Of a DNA stretch of 64,000 nucleotides, positions 11,156-22,111 are shown piece after piece. The notes beneath the pieces were generated by a model that did not search any database, was not told where the DNA came from, and saw nothing but the letters and a program-made list of their open reading frames with translations. The position numbers and the translations under genes are program-made. Positions within the stretch are counted from its first letter, which is position 1. Each line of letters starts with the position of its first letter. The stretch lies in NCBI GenBank assembly GCA_026119855.1, contig JAOWBW010001129.1:62001-126000 (forward strand), in the 5' to 3' direction. The stretch is from Campanula takesimana. Its lineage: Eukaryota > Streptophyta > Magnoliopsida > Asterales > Campanulaceae.

Positions 11156-13538
11156 TCAAGTTATCATCTTTTGACGTTTCGCCTTTGGACGACCCTTAGT
11201 CTTTGATTTTGGAGGGCCTTGAATGTCAGTAGTGTCAATATTGTCATTAGTACTACTTGAGCCATTGTGTCCATCTCCAAGCAAAAAAAGATCTCCATTT
11301 ATAATCACCGTCCGACACCAACGCGGTGGAAAATAAATAGGAGGAATACTAAACACGTCTTCATGTAAAAAGATAGTTAAAATGTGACGACAGACCCAAA
11401 ACTCAAAATGTTGACAAGAGCACCTTGCAAGTTGTCCATTCCAATTGACTTTATGCTTTTGAGTATCCCCCTCTTTGTGATATTGCACTATATACTCGCC
11501 ATGAGTTTGCTTGTGTACCAAATAATTAGTGGCTCTCTCAAACTCCTCTTGAAATTTTCTAAAAGCATATGGGGTGAAAATATCAAGTGCTTCCTTTTCA
11601 ATAGTAGATAAAGTACGCAACGAAGATCCACGATACGTTTCCAACATTTTAACATGCAACTGTTTTTGTTTGACATCTTCAATTGCAAGTTCAACCTGTA
11701 ATTTATAATTTGATTACTATTAATGTGAAAAAATAAGTTTAGACAAAGAATAATAGAAAATGAAAAGGTTATTTTGGGACGGAGGGAATAGAATATTGCA
11801 GATCAATTAGCCTGTTACATAAGAAACGGAGGACCACTCTAATAAGTAATAATGCACTTTACAGGCAACAATATGGCAACAGACTATGTAAATCACTATA
11901 CTATAGAGAAGGAATGGCATAGTCACAGAGTTATGCATATTCATACAAATGCCATGAAAATTGCATGCTTGGGCTTCAGTGATAATAATAGTAATATATA
12001 TAATGTATGTATATAAATAGTACTTACTTGGTTTATGAATTGGCTTAAACTTAGATTGGGACTTGTAAATCGTTTCACAAAAGCATTAATACTTTCGGAT
12101 CGTCCGGTTGTTGACATCCCGGCAAAAAAGTGCCCACGAAGATAAGCATGCACCCAAAACTTTCTTATCTCATACAATCCTAACACATGTTTGTTAGTTT
12201 GCATGTTGTATTTTGTAATGACTTGAGGCCAACGATCTTCAAACTCTTCAAAATTGTCAAGCCTATATAAATCATAAAAATCAGAACACCATTTAAAATA
12301 CTTGTTACGAAGAATTCCTGTAAACCAACAGCTAAATTTTGAAGTGATGTGCCATATGCAGAATGCATGTTTTGTTGATGGCATTTCTTGTGAAATAGCT
12401 CTCGTCATCCAAGGATCTTGATCCGTCAAAATTGACTTTGGTGGCCTCTTCATCAAGTTCACAAATGTCTGAAAAATAAAAGAAGTAATTAGAAAAGTAA
12501 TCAAAAGATTTAGTAATGTGCTAATCATACAAAGTGGATATTTATGCGACTTACCTTCATCAACCAAGAAAAAGCACTTGTAGTCTCATTTCGAAGGAGA
12601 GCACATCCAAATAATATAGTTCTACCATGATTATCAATTCCGACGAAAACACCAAATGGCATGTCATATGCATTAATCTTGTAGGTAGTGTCAAAAACTA
12701 CAACGTCCCCAAACTTTTGATACCAGTCAAAACAATGAGTAGGTGACCAAAAAATATGCTCAAGTTTTCTTTCATTGTCAAATGTAAAGGAGTATTGAAA
12801 GTTATGGTTCTCCGATTTTGCCAGTTTACAATGCTCCAAAAGTTCAATGACATCACTGTTCACTTGTTTATTTTGAATCCTAGTAAAAAAATTGTGAACA
12901 TCCTTAGCTAAAAAAGGAAGATGTCCATACTTCACATTTTTCTGCAGCTCCATAACCTGCATAATTTGTTTCACAATCAATCCTCCCTCTCTCAGTAAAA
13001 GTATTTGTTTCTCATCTTCTGTAGTTATTGTACGATAAGCTGGAAGGAAACGTACCTCCTCATAAGAGAGTAGTCCATGATTATGCTCTCCTATGTACTC
13101 AGTAACATGCCATTCTTCGGGAAAAATATCAAACGTCTTTTTTAATGTGATCCTCATATGAGCTTTGCATTCACATCTTGTTGATCCTCTATTCCTCTGA
13201 TTTTTAGATGGATCAAAAAATTTCAAAGGCGTTTCTCCGGCACGATGACATAAAAAATCTCGTCTATTGATTTCTCTCGTCTTCTTTCTATCGAATCGAG
13301 CTTTTCGAATTGAAAACCCATGTTGTTTGGCATACTTTTCATAAAATATGTAAGCTTCTTCTTCACTTAAAAAACACTGACCAATAAAAGGTTCGAAAAA
13401 TATTTCACCTTTCTCCCCTTCCTCCAAGTCCATACCAAAAGAGCCTTCATTCAAATTCTCTTCTTCAGAGAATTCATTTAAATTGGAAGAGCCTTCATAT
13501 GGCAAATTTAAATCAAACTTTCCACTGGAATCCATCAT
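11156..13538 (-). CDS. FAR1-family MULE transposase
   Basis: DDE transposase of the Mutator/FAR1 type. Exons on the minus strand: 13538-12555, 12468-12028, 11695-11156, all GT..AG and phase 0, giving 654 aa from the first of two adjacent ATGs (MMDSSGKFDLNLPYEG). Order: acidic N-terminus; FAR1 DNA-binding zinc finger (about 55-150, with FYEKYAKQHGFSIRKARF, a CEC and a GEHNHG histidine pair); MULE catalytic domain with candidate triad D283 (VFDTTYK), D344 (LTDQDPWM) and E453 (TGRSESINAF); SWIM zinc finger C567, C569, C577, H579 (CSCQHFEFWVCRH); basic C-tail KSKTKGRPKAKRQK, a likely nuclear signal. The FAR1/FHY3 plant regulators derive from such transposases, but the flanking inverted repeats and target duplication mark this one as a transposon gene rather than a domesticated factor. 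Confidence 0.9.
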
Positions 13539-13699
13539 GTAACTACAGCAAATCAAGGGGAAAAACATTCAGCGAATAGTAAACAACCTGGTGTACCAAC
13601 TAGTTGTTTTACACAAAAAAAAATTGAAAAATATGATATGCTAAATGTAAAATAGAAAGTCACCGAAAAATTTAAAATACATTTTATAATAAATTTACA

Positions 13700-13783
13700 C
13701 TCCTTTCGTTTTAAAATATATATTCAATTATTTTTTAAAAAAAAAACTTTAATTTTTAATTATTCATTTTGAGACGGAGGGAG
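13700..13783. mobile_element. Degenerate Stowaway-type MITE
   Basis: Left CTCCTTTCGTTTTAAAAT and right ATTTTGAGACGGAGGGAG ends next to TA. The element is 84 bp, inside the MULE and about 160 bp upstream of the transposase start. Confidence 0.6.
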
Positions 13784-14284
13784 TAATATAAAAACTTTAA
13801 CTTCATACATATCTACTCAAAACACAACCAAATCATAGGTATATTAGTAAAATTAAAAAGGAAGCTAATATATAAAAGGAAATCATTAACATACCTGGCC
13901 AACTTGTCCTCCAAAAAAAATCTTTAACTATGAAAAGTAGAGTTATAAATAAGTCTTACTTGGTTTATTATAGATAGCCTTTTTAGTGTGAGAAAGATTG
14001 TGTTAGAGTTTTCATGGGTGACTAAAACTACACAATCCATTTACTTTAGAAGATGTAGGGGTTTTGTAATTGTGAAAATGGAGGGAGTAGTAAAAAATTG
14101 GAGGGAAATCAGTTAATAGTTAAATTGTCTTGCATTAAACATTAAAGAAGTTTTGTTTATTCCAAAAAATTAACTTTTGAATGATTAAACTTATTAACTG
14201 TAATTAACTCTACACAATTCACAAAAGAATCTTTTATTCTTATCATGTGCCCATGGGCACAAGTTAGAAAATTCCATATAACAA

Positions 14285-15013
14285 TTAATTAATATTTACT
14301 CAATAACAAATGGAGTTAAATTCAATGTCCATCCCTCGATTCGGATAAGTATCGGTTCGTACCCTTTCCTTTTCCGTAGTTATGATGGGAAAAATAAAAT
14401 AAAATTTGACATTCATTTAGCTTGGTAGGAGTATTAGTATAGGCAAGTGCTCAGCGGCGAAACCAAATATTTTTGGAAATGGGTCATGATTTTTTTAAGA
14501 TAATTATTATAACGATGTATCTAAATTTAGTGCATAAGGTGGTCAAAATAATAATTTAGTGCAATTTTTTCTCAAAATTAAGGCGGTTAAAATGTATAAA
14601 TTCACCATTTTTAGTAGAAAAAAATCATTTAAAAAAAAATAAAATAAAATAAAACTTGACACGTTCCAAAATTGAAATAATCAAATGACCCCATGGCAAG
14701 TAGCCACAGTCCTACCCATTTCCTTTTCGGTAATCGAAAAGAATGTAAAATTTGCACCAACCAGTAAAATCGCCTTACTTTTAGATTCTAAAGCTTTTTG
14801 TGGTTAACATTTTCTACATGTTGTCTTTCTTTTTTCTTTTTTTTTTTTGAAAGAAAAATTTCTATATGATGTTGGATAATGTCCAAAATTATTTAGTGCA
14901 TATTACAACTCAGACATTATGTATATCGATCGAACGCTATGAATGACCGAAGGCTAATTGACACTTGAGGAGCACTAACTATCCCAATAAATAAATCTTG
15001 ATCTTTCATTTCA
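14285..15013. other. Intergenic, nothing recognised
   Basis: AT-rich spacer between the MULE and the second Helitron. I found no gene or repeat end that I can support. Confidence 0.4.
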
Positions 15014-15157
15014 CTGGTGGGTAACCCGTACTCTGTACGGGTAACTAATTTGCTTTTTTTTTTTTTTGCATTTTACTCTTTTTATATTTTATTTAATAAA
15101 GTAACATAACAGTTTTTTATAATATAAATATATTGTATATGATTTTTTTTTATTATA

Positions 15158-15810
15158 GTTAACTAAAATAGTAAACATCATCTTAACTAAAACCATTAAT
15201 AATAAAAATTAATCTATATAATAATATCAACAACTAATACTATTAATAATACTTATTAATATTTACAGTAACTATTATAATTAACTAATACTATTAATAA
15301 TAATGTTAACCTATATAGTAACTACTATGATTAACTAATACTATTAATAGTAAAAATTAACATATATTATAACTGTTATGATTAACTAATACTATTAATA
15401 GTAATAGTTAATTTATAAAGTAACCATTATAGTTAACTTGTATAATAACTATGAATAATGGTAGGGGCACAAAAAAAGTCACAAAAACTTGCTCACAAAA
15501 TCCTAGGTGTAATAATGCTATTGGTGTTTTTAATTAGAGTGTGGCGGGTCCATTATCGATGCAACCAATAAAATATCGTCACCTCACTTTGTGAGCAAGA
15601 TTTTGTGAACTTATTTTGTGCCCCTAGCATTGCTCAATAACTATTATAGTTGACTAATACTATTAATAGTAATAGTTAACTACTATAGTAACTATTATAG
15701 TTAAGTAATACTATTAATAGTAATAGTTAACTTGTATAGTAACTATTATAGTTAACTATTACTATTAATAATAATAGTTAACTCATATCATAACTGTTAT
15801 TACGAGCTAA
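15158..15810. repeat. AT-rich minisatellite in Helitron B
   Basis: Same unit family as 9536-10012 (TTAACTAATACTATTAATAG). The array is interrupted at 15453-15635 by a MITE that inserted into it. Confidence 0.85.
15453..15635. mobile_element. MULE-type MITE (GGGGCACAAA family), copy 1
   Basis: Perfect 9-bp duplication AATAACTAT (15444-15452, 15636-15644). Inverted ends about 40 bp long: GAATAATGGTAGGGGCACAA at the left and the inverse of GAGCAATGCTAGGGGCACAA at the right. It is 183 bp and non-coding. A second copy is at 42656 and a remnant at about 41500. Confidence 0.85.
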
Positions 15811-15937
15811 TAGTATTAGCTAATAATGAGAATATCAAAAGTCACACACATTTAGGATAGTGATGATGTGGCTTCACACAAATGAAGCTTTAATCTATGT
15901 TTGTATATGTGTCAAAGCAATAGCCCTCCTCACCAAC

Positions 15938-15943
<6 letters not shown>

Positions 15944-15998
<55 letters not shown>
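15944..15998. repeat. (TA)n microsatellite
   Basis: About 27 TA units in a row. It marks the likely 5' border of Helitron B. Confidence 0.95.
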
Positions 15999-16000
<2 letters not shown>

Positions 16001-16518
16001 AAGGGTAAAAACAAAAAACAATGTGGCTTGATTTCAACAGCTACCCACCTTGCAAGAAAACTTCACCACATATGCTCAAAATCCATACAGATACAGTACT
16101 ACTTTTGTGGGCTTTAAGTCTTAAACACATGAAATGAAAGTGACCACGAGACTTGTAAATGACAACTGAGAGGCAGCCATGGCCACAGAAAAGCTCCTCT
16201 AGAACCTCCTTTTGGTGGGTATGGTACCTAAAACCACATCAAACTCTGCTACATCTTTATATTTGTGATGATGAAAACAAATAAACCATGTGAAAAGTGA
16301 GTTTTTTTTTTTTTTTTTTTTATGTAACTTTGATGTTTTTAGAATTATTGAGACAATGCGGGACCGACTTAAACCAAATAATTTTTAGTATATGTCACAC
16401 TTGAATCTGTACAAAATAGGATAGTTGTCAGTTGCATCAACGACTCAGATTAAATTTTTGACATAAAAGAGCAAGTTCAAAACTTCAAATGACAATCACA
16501 CTGTTAATAAACAAGTTC
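15999..16518. other. Intergenic, nothing recognised
   Basis: Contains only a poly(T) run at about 16303-16321. No gene or element ends seen. Confidence 0.4.
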
Positions 16519-16533
16519 AACTGAAATCCTCTT

Positions 16534-16812
16534 ACATAAGGCCTCTTGGCCCAATAGTATCCGGGTGTGTGCGTAAGGCTTTCACTTAGGTGGAGGTCTC
16601 AAGTTCGACTCCTCCCAGGAGCAAAGTGGAGAACGACTATAGTTGTTTCGAGTAGACTGGGTAGTTTCATGTTCTCTAATAGATCCATAGGGTCTGTAAT
16701 AGATAGGGAAATAGATCTGTAGTCTGTAATAGATCTGCAATCAACTCAGTAGGGTTTGTAACACGATGGCAATTTCCTTAATTGAAACCAACTTTCTTAA
16801 AAAAAAAAAAAA
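16534..16812 (+). mobile_element. tRNA-related SINE
   Basis: Flanked by the perfect 15-bp duplication AACTGAAATCCTCTT (16519-16533, 16813-16827). The 5' part looks like a Pol III promoter: an A-box-like TGGCCCAATAGTATCCGG and a B-box-like AAGTTCGACTCC. The 3' end is an A-tract of about 15. Variable target duplication plus poly(A) is the mark of LINE-assisted retroposition. It is about 279 bp. Confidence 0.8.
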
Positions 16813-16827
16813 AACTGAAATCCTCTT

Positions 16828-17393
16828 TCTAGCTGAATAAGAAGAAAAAAAATTAAAAAAAATTGGAGACCCTATGAATTATGATACATGATTTATCATA
16901 GAAAAAAAGGTCAATTAGCTATACGTTGGGAGCACCCATAAAAACATTCACTAATAAACAAAATCCTCTCAACATCCCCAAAGAGACCCATATTATATCA
17001 ACTTCAGTATCTTTCTTCTGCCCAAATGTCAAGTAATAAGGACTTTGAATTCAGACAGCTAATCCAACAAGAAATATATTTTGGCTTCAATGAACATGCC
17101 AAACACAAAGTAACAACAATTATTATACCACAATTAACAATTAAACATCAATAAAATTTCATTGCAAAATATACACAATTTACAATTGGAATCTCAGGTT
17201 GACACTTTGATTCTTTCTTCCTCAACCGATTTTGATTTTGATTATATATACACATGACTAGGAACCCAGCACTTGAATCATCACAACCTCTGATCAAGAG
17301 ATGGATCAGGGCGGTTGCAGTTGAAGAACTCAAACTTCATCATTGGTTGATTTATCGACAAATTAATTAACGGAAATTTGATGAGAGAATGAA
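16828..17393. other. Intergenic / 3' region of DnaJ gene, nothing recognised
   Basis: AT-rich. The proximal part is presumably the 3'UTR of the minus-strand J-protein gene. No other feature supported. Confidence 0.4.
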
Positions 17394-19186
17394 TTACGCA
17401 ATGTTAGAGGTGTAGTCGGGACCCATCCATTCGTCCCACAAGTCCCAGTCTTGGTCAGCTCCCCATCCCACTGCTTCTTCCTCTTCTTCTACATTTGTAC
17501 TTCCTCCATTCACTGTATTCATCAGAACCTGAATAACAAATTACCATTATTCTTGTCAAAACCACATAAAATCCATTTAATTGGAGCCTTATTAATTTAT
17601 GAGTGTTTTAATGGTACACGTATCTTTGTTCATCTTTCTAATTATAATCTACTAATAATGCAAAGAGTTAGATTAGACGTAAAGTAAAGATCAACAAACG
17701 TTAGTATCAGAAAATGACAAAAATTCTTGGTCCCTTTGATTTTGAAGGAAAATAATTCTTCATTCAAATGCCTTTGTGAACTTTATTGAGCAAATTACGA
17801 AAAGACTAATGCGGTTTTAAATAGTACCGATAGGCCCCATCTGAATTCATATTAAGCCCATAACCCAATTATGGCCAATTGAAGATTTGCGCCTATCAAC
17901 TTAGCTAACGAAAATTATTCAATCGCCCATAATAACCATGTATTGAAGGAATCACCTAGATTTTAATGGTAAATTAGTCAACTATCTTAACAAGATTAAC
18001 AGGTGCAAGTCCCTAACCGATTATAGTAGGCTTATGTAATTCATACGACTTAAGAGGGGCTTATAGGCACAATCTAAATATCACTTGACAAATAGCCATA
18101 ATTGGCCCAACATTATATGGAAAAAAATTCAATGATAATTGATAAATGGATAAGTGGTCCACAATTCTTGATTATCTTTATCCAGGTTCATTCATGCTCC
18201 CAATTTGAAACATGCTACACAAAGATGAGGTTATTTCCAAAAACTAAAATTTTGTTCCTGAAAACATAATAAATTAAAGTGGATATTGTTTCATTTTAGC
18301 CGTCCAATAGAATCTAATTTGAGCACATAATCTAATTAAAGATCCAAATTTATACAAATGGGTTTTATGGGACTTGGACAAGTCAATAATTTATCCACAT
18401 CGTAACCAAATCTGATCTTTTTTCTTCTTTTTTTTTTTTTTGGATCCTATCTATTATCTAATATAGTTTGGTTTTCATCAATAAATTGTTTCCCCATCTA
18501 ATAATGAAGGTCACACTTTATTTTTGTTTGCACTTTCATTTTTTTTTTTAAATAATTATCGTGATTGTAAATACATTTTACAAGTAGTTCCTAAAAGAGT
18601 CAAAAGCCAATAAATCCCTAATGTTTTCTTTTCTGTTTTTTTTTAATATGCAAAAAAAAAAAAAACACAATTTTTTTTTAAAAAAATAAGGCCAGAGTCA
18701 GAGTAGAGTAGAGAATGAGAAAGAGAACATACATCATAAGCTTGGTAAATTTGTTGAAACTGCATCGTAGAATTGCTCCCTTTGCAAACGTCTGGGTGAT
18801 ACTGCAATTTTTGGATCACATGATTAATTAATCAGCACAATTAATCATTATTACCCCCTCCCCCCCCCCCCCCAAAAAAAATAAAAAATAAAATAAAATA
18901 AAAAATCAAACGGACGATTTTATTCAAATCTGGAAAAAAAAAATTATTTATTTATTTTTAATGAAGAAATTAGTACCTTCAAGGCAAGTTGTCTAAAGGC
19001 CTTTTTGACCTCGGATTCAGAAGCTCCCGGACGAAGCTGGAGCGTTTGGTACGGATCCGATGCAACGCTCATCGACGACACACATTTCACCCTAAATTTC
19101 TTATCGCTGCTCCCATTCACCATCATCTTCTTCCTCAAATTTCCAAAAACATGCCCATTGTTAATCGCAGCAGCAACTGTCGCCAT
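17394..19186 (-). CDS. DNAJ8-like: DnaJ8-like chloroplast J-domain protein
   Basis: Small Hsp70 co-chaperone, similar in layout to Arabidopsis chaperone protein dnaJ 8 (chloroplastic). Exons on the minus strand: 19186-18977, 18801-18733, 17528-17394, GT..AG, all phase 0, 137 aa. Residues 1 to about 40 are Ser/Ala/Lys-rich with few acids, as in a plastid transit peptide. The J domain starts at DPYQTLQLRPGASESEVKKA and has the essential HPD at 72-74 (YHPDVCKGSNST). The C-terminus has an acidic run and WDLWDEWMGPDYTSNIA, matching the conserved tail of this subgroup. There is no G/F or zinc-finger region, so it is a type III J-protein. Introns 1 and 2 are short and about 1.2 kb, with homopolymer tracts but no clear transposon. 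Confidence 0.9.
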
Positions 19187-20053
19187 TCTTAAGCTTGCTT
19201 TCTTAATTAGCTTCTACAAATCTCAACACTCTTGACTTGTCAATTTCAATCGGGCACGATTAATTTATATACAAATCGGTAAGAGAAAGCAACGAAACAG
19301 GAATCAACAGGGATGAATATGGAGTATTAAATTGAATCAAATCGAAATTGAAACCCTTTAAAATAATCTAAAAGGAAAAGTCAATTAATTGTAGAGGAGG
19401 GAAGCGTCAAGAGTATAAGAAAAGAAGTTGTCCGAAAAAAGGGTCGTATCAAAGATATAAATACTGGATTTTAGAAAATGGTGGAGGTTAGAGAGAGAAT
19501 GATGGAGTGTCGCGTAGGATGGAGGGTCCTTATCCACAATGAATTTTGGAAATGTTTTCGAGGGAAAGTAAGGTTCTTAGTTGCGTTTGAAGCATCACAC
19601 CGAGGTAGATGTCGAGTGTTGAGAGAGACTCTCATTCGTTAAACAATGATAATGATTCTCAATCATTAAGAGGGTGTTGGATATATTCGTGTTGGATGAA
19701 AGAATTAAATAATTGTATCTTACCTCCAAGTGCTTGATGCGTCAAACGCAACCGTAGTTAAAGGTGATCAATTACAATTACGTTTACGGGTCGGAGCTGA
19801 TGGATCCTGTTTTAAGAAAAGAGGAATCAGAATCAGAATCGTAATCGTAATATGCACATGTAAGGTTGTAAGTGGTTCGGTTTAGATCGCGGTTTGAGAC
19901 TGAACCGAACCAAGTCATATGGCCTGGTACGGTTTTTAAGCGTTCGGTTCGGTTTTCAAGGAAACGTAACTAAAAGCTTAAAAACATTGATTTGTCAATT
20001 ATGACATTTATTCTATGGCAGAGAGAGTTTAAAACTTTTGAGTATATTTACTA
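19187..20053. other. DnaJ upstream region with GGTTCGG repeats
   Basis: Upstream region of the J-protein gene. At about 19870-19965 it has GGTTCGGTTTAGATCGCGG and related GAACCGAACC units in both orientations, probably a decayed hAT-like miniature element. No ends or target duplication could be fixed. Confidence 0.35.
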
Positions 20054-20329
20054 CTCCCTCTGGTCCAAAATATCTGTCGCTTTTGAGCAATTTTTTTGGT
20101 CCAAAATAATTGTCACTTTTGAGTCAAAACAATTAAAATTCCTTATTTACCCTTGCATTGGAAGTTGTTTTACTTTATTAATTGACTTAGTGAGTGTGTA
20201 ATAATGTAAGAAAGTTGAACAATAAATAAGGGTAAGCATGGAACTTTCACCATTAATATGCCTTAATAATAGCATTTCTTAATCTTTGTGAAAAGTCAAA
20301 AAACGACAGTTATTTTGGACCGGAGGGAG
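20054..20329. mobile_element. Stowaway-type MITE
   Basis: CTCCCTCTGGTCCAAAATA and inverted TATTTTGGACCGGAGGGAG, with TA on both sides. Confidence 0.85.
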
Positions 20330-20342
20330 TACTAGTTAGGAT

Positions 20343-20735
20343 TAGGGCTGTAAACGAGCCGAGTCGAGCTTTGGGGTGTCGAGTTTGAGCTCATTTAAAA
20401 CTTATCGAGCTCGAGTCCACTTGTTTGTTCGAGCTCGCGAGCTGCTCGCGAACAACTCGAGTCGATATCGAGCTCGAGTTTTAACGAGCCGAGCTAGAGC
20501 TTAGGCTTTTTTTTCTATAAAAATGTGTTCTTAACGAGCTTATCGAGCCGCGTTCGAGCCGGTCGAAAATAAGAATTTACGTTTAACGAGCTTATCGAAC
20601 TGAACTCGAGCTTTTAACGAGTCGAACACGGTCGGCTCGATAACGAAACGAGCTTGACAATCGGTTTGAGCTTGAGTCGAGTTACACCTCGAGCTTGGGC
20701 TCTCACAAGCCGAGCTCTCGAGCTAGCTCGAATCG
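20343..20735. repeat. GAGCTCGAG-rich element, probable hAT remnant
   Basis: Begins TAGGGCTGTAAACGAGCCGA, a typical end of plant hAT miniature elements, and is filled with ACGAGC/GAGCTCG units in both orientations. No matching right end was found, so it is truncated or decayed. Confidence 0.5.
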
Positions 20736-21179
20736 TATAACAGTGGGACTAGCTAATGCTATGAAAATGAAGAGAGTAGATTGGAAAGATGGATAAGTAC
20801 ATAATCCAGGCTTTCCAAATGGGGGATGGGATGGAGTGATGGATGCATTTGATATTTTTCTACTCCTACAGTAAATGAAACTTTCAACATGAAAGACGAA
20901 AAAGATTTTTAATGCTTGCATAGATGATAGACCCAATCTCTGCATCGTCAGCATGAGCTCGATCTAATGTACTGGCTGTTACTACTATTTAATCCTCCTT
21001 CTAGATGTCAATTAATTATCCCTAGTACATTATACTATTTTGTTTTGTTTTATCAAAGGATAAGTTGATGACTTGATGGAACCAAACAAATGACATCAAC
21101 ACCACAATTTGTAACAGACTTCTCCATAGGTTATAGTAACCCCAAATATTTCTGAGGTTTCTCCACTTATTTATACATA

Positions 21180-21465
21180 CTCCCACCGTCCCATTTTAAA
21201 CTTCAAAAATTTCCTTTTGGGTGTCCCATTTTAAACTTCAAAATCCAAAAAAAGGAAAGTTATTTATATTTTTTTATTTAGTGGAACCTACATGTCATAC
21301 ACACAATCACTATCCACTAACTATTACCTGCCTCACTTTCTCTCTCCTACCCACTTTCTATACTCACAACACTCTACCCCACTATCTATATTTTATAATA
21401 TAAAGATTCTCGTCTTAATTCTTGTACCCACTTTTTTTTTAAAGTTTAAGATGGGACGGAGGGAG
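21180..21465. mobile_element. Stowaway-type MITE
   Basis: CTCCCACCGTCCCATTTTAA and inverted TTAAGATGGGACGGAGGGAG, flanked by TA. The left arm carries a second CCCATTTTAAACTTCAAA unit. Confidence 0.85.
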
Positions 21466-21486
21466 TATACAGTACCACTACAAAGG

Positions 21487-21521
<35 letters not shown>

Positions 21522-21523
21522 AA
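21487..21523. repeat. Poly(T)/poly(A) palindromic tract
   Basis: A run of about 16 T followed by about 24 A. A copy of ATTTATACAGTACCACTACAAA-type sequence lies on both sides, suggesting a slippage-prone site or an old insertion. Confidence 0.6.
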
Positions 21524-22111
21524 CTTATTTATACATTTACAGTACCACTACAAAATTGCACTACAACTACAATATTTATAATACGACTATATGACACATA
21601 TTTTTGAGATTCTAGGTATATGACATCTTCCTTCCGTCTCATTTCAAATTGCAATATTTATCATTTTACATATCCCTCTTAAAACTACAAAAGTTTAGTT
21701 TGTTTCATTGATGGAGAGCTCTAGGAAAATCTAAGAAACAACAAGACAGAGACCTTGACTTTCTTTGGTGATATAGATTTGGAGTCAAACTATGTGATAC
21801 AACTTCTTATTAGATCATTTCACTCCCAAAACTTAGAATTTACCTGTCCCGCAGCGAGGTCAAGAAGCTTCATAAGCGACATTTTGATTCTCGTGAACTC
21901 AAAAGATACCTATGCGGAGGAAATAGTTGGATTAGAGCGATACCTAAGAAAAGAAACTTATGCACATAACTTCCAAACATCCACACTACTATTTAAATAA
22001 AGAACCTTTATAACATTTACAAAGGGAGTGATTAAGATAAAAGAGTTTTTTTAATTGAAAAAGAACCCATTTCCATGAAAATTGGATGGTATTCATATAG
22101 AGCATTCCATG

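Larger units (their letters stand above)
10725..14275 (-). mobile_element. Complete FAR1-type Mutator-like element (MULE)
   Basis: Flanked by the perfect 9-bp duplication ATATAACAA (10716-10724, 14276-14284), the size typical of Mutator elements. Terminal inverted repeats of about 90 bp occupy 10725-10815 and 14185-14275, with roughly a dozen mismatches by eye. They contain a perfect palindrome TGTGCCCATGGGCACA 12 to 14 bp from each end. The single gene inside encodes a full transposase. The element is 3551 bp and has every part expected of an autonomous copy. A 5' Stowaway insertion lies upstream of the gene at 13700-13783. Confidence 0.9.
15014..15998 (-). mobile_element. Helitron-like element B
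   Basis: On the minus strand its 3' end has a perfect hairpin ACCCGTAC/GTACGGGT, then the same spacing to CCAG|T as element A has to CTAG|T, so the terminal CTAG carries one substitution. The 5' side shares GGAGGGCTAT and GAAGCCACATC blocks with A but runs into a (TA)n tract at about 15944-15998, so its true start is not visible. It contains the shared minisatellite and a MULE-type MITE. Confidence 0.65.

Noticed and set aside
11156..13538. Host FAR1-related transcription factor
   Set aside because: The gene lies exactly between long inverted repeats with a 9-bp target duplication, so a transposon transposase is the better call.
15860..16117. 85-aa frame with an Ile-Tyr repeat
   Set aside because: It is the translation of the (TA)n microsatellite.
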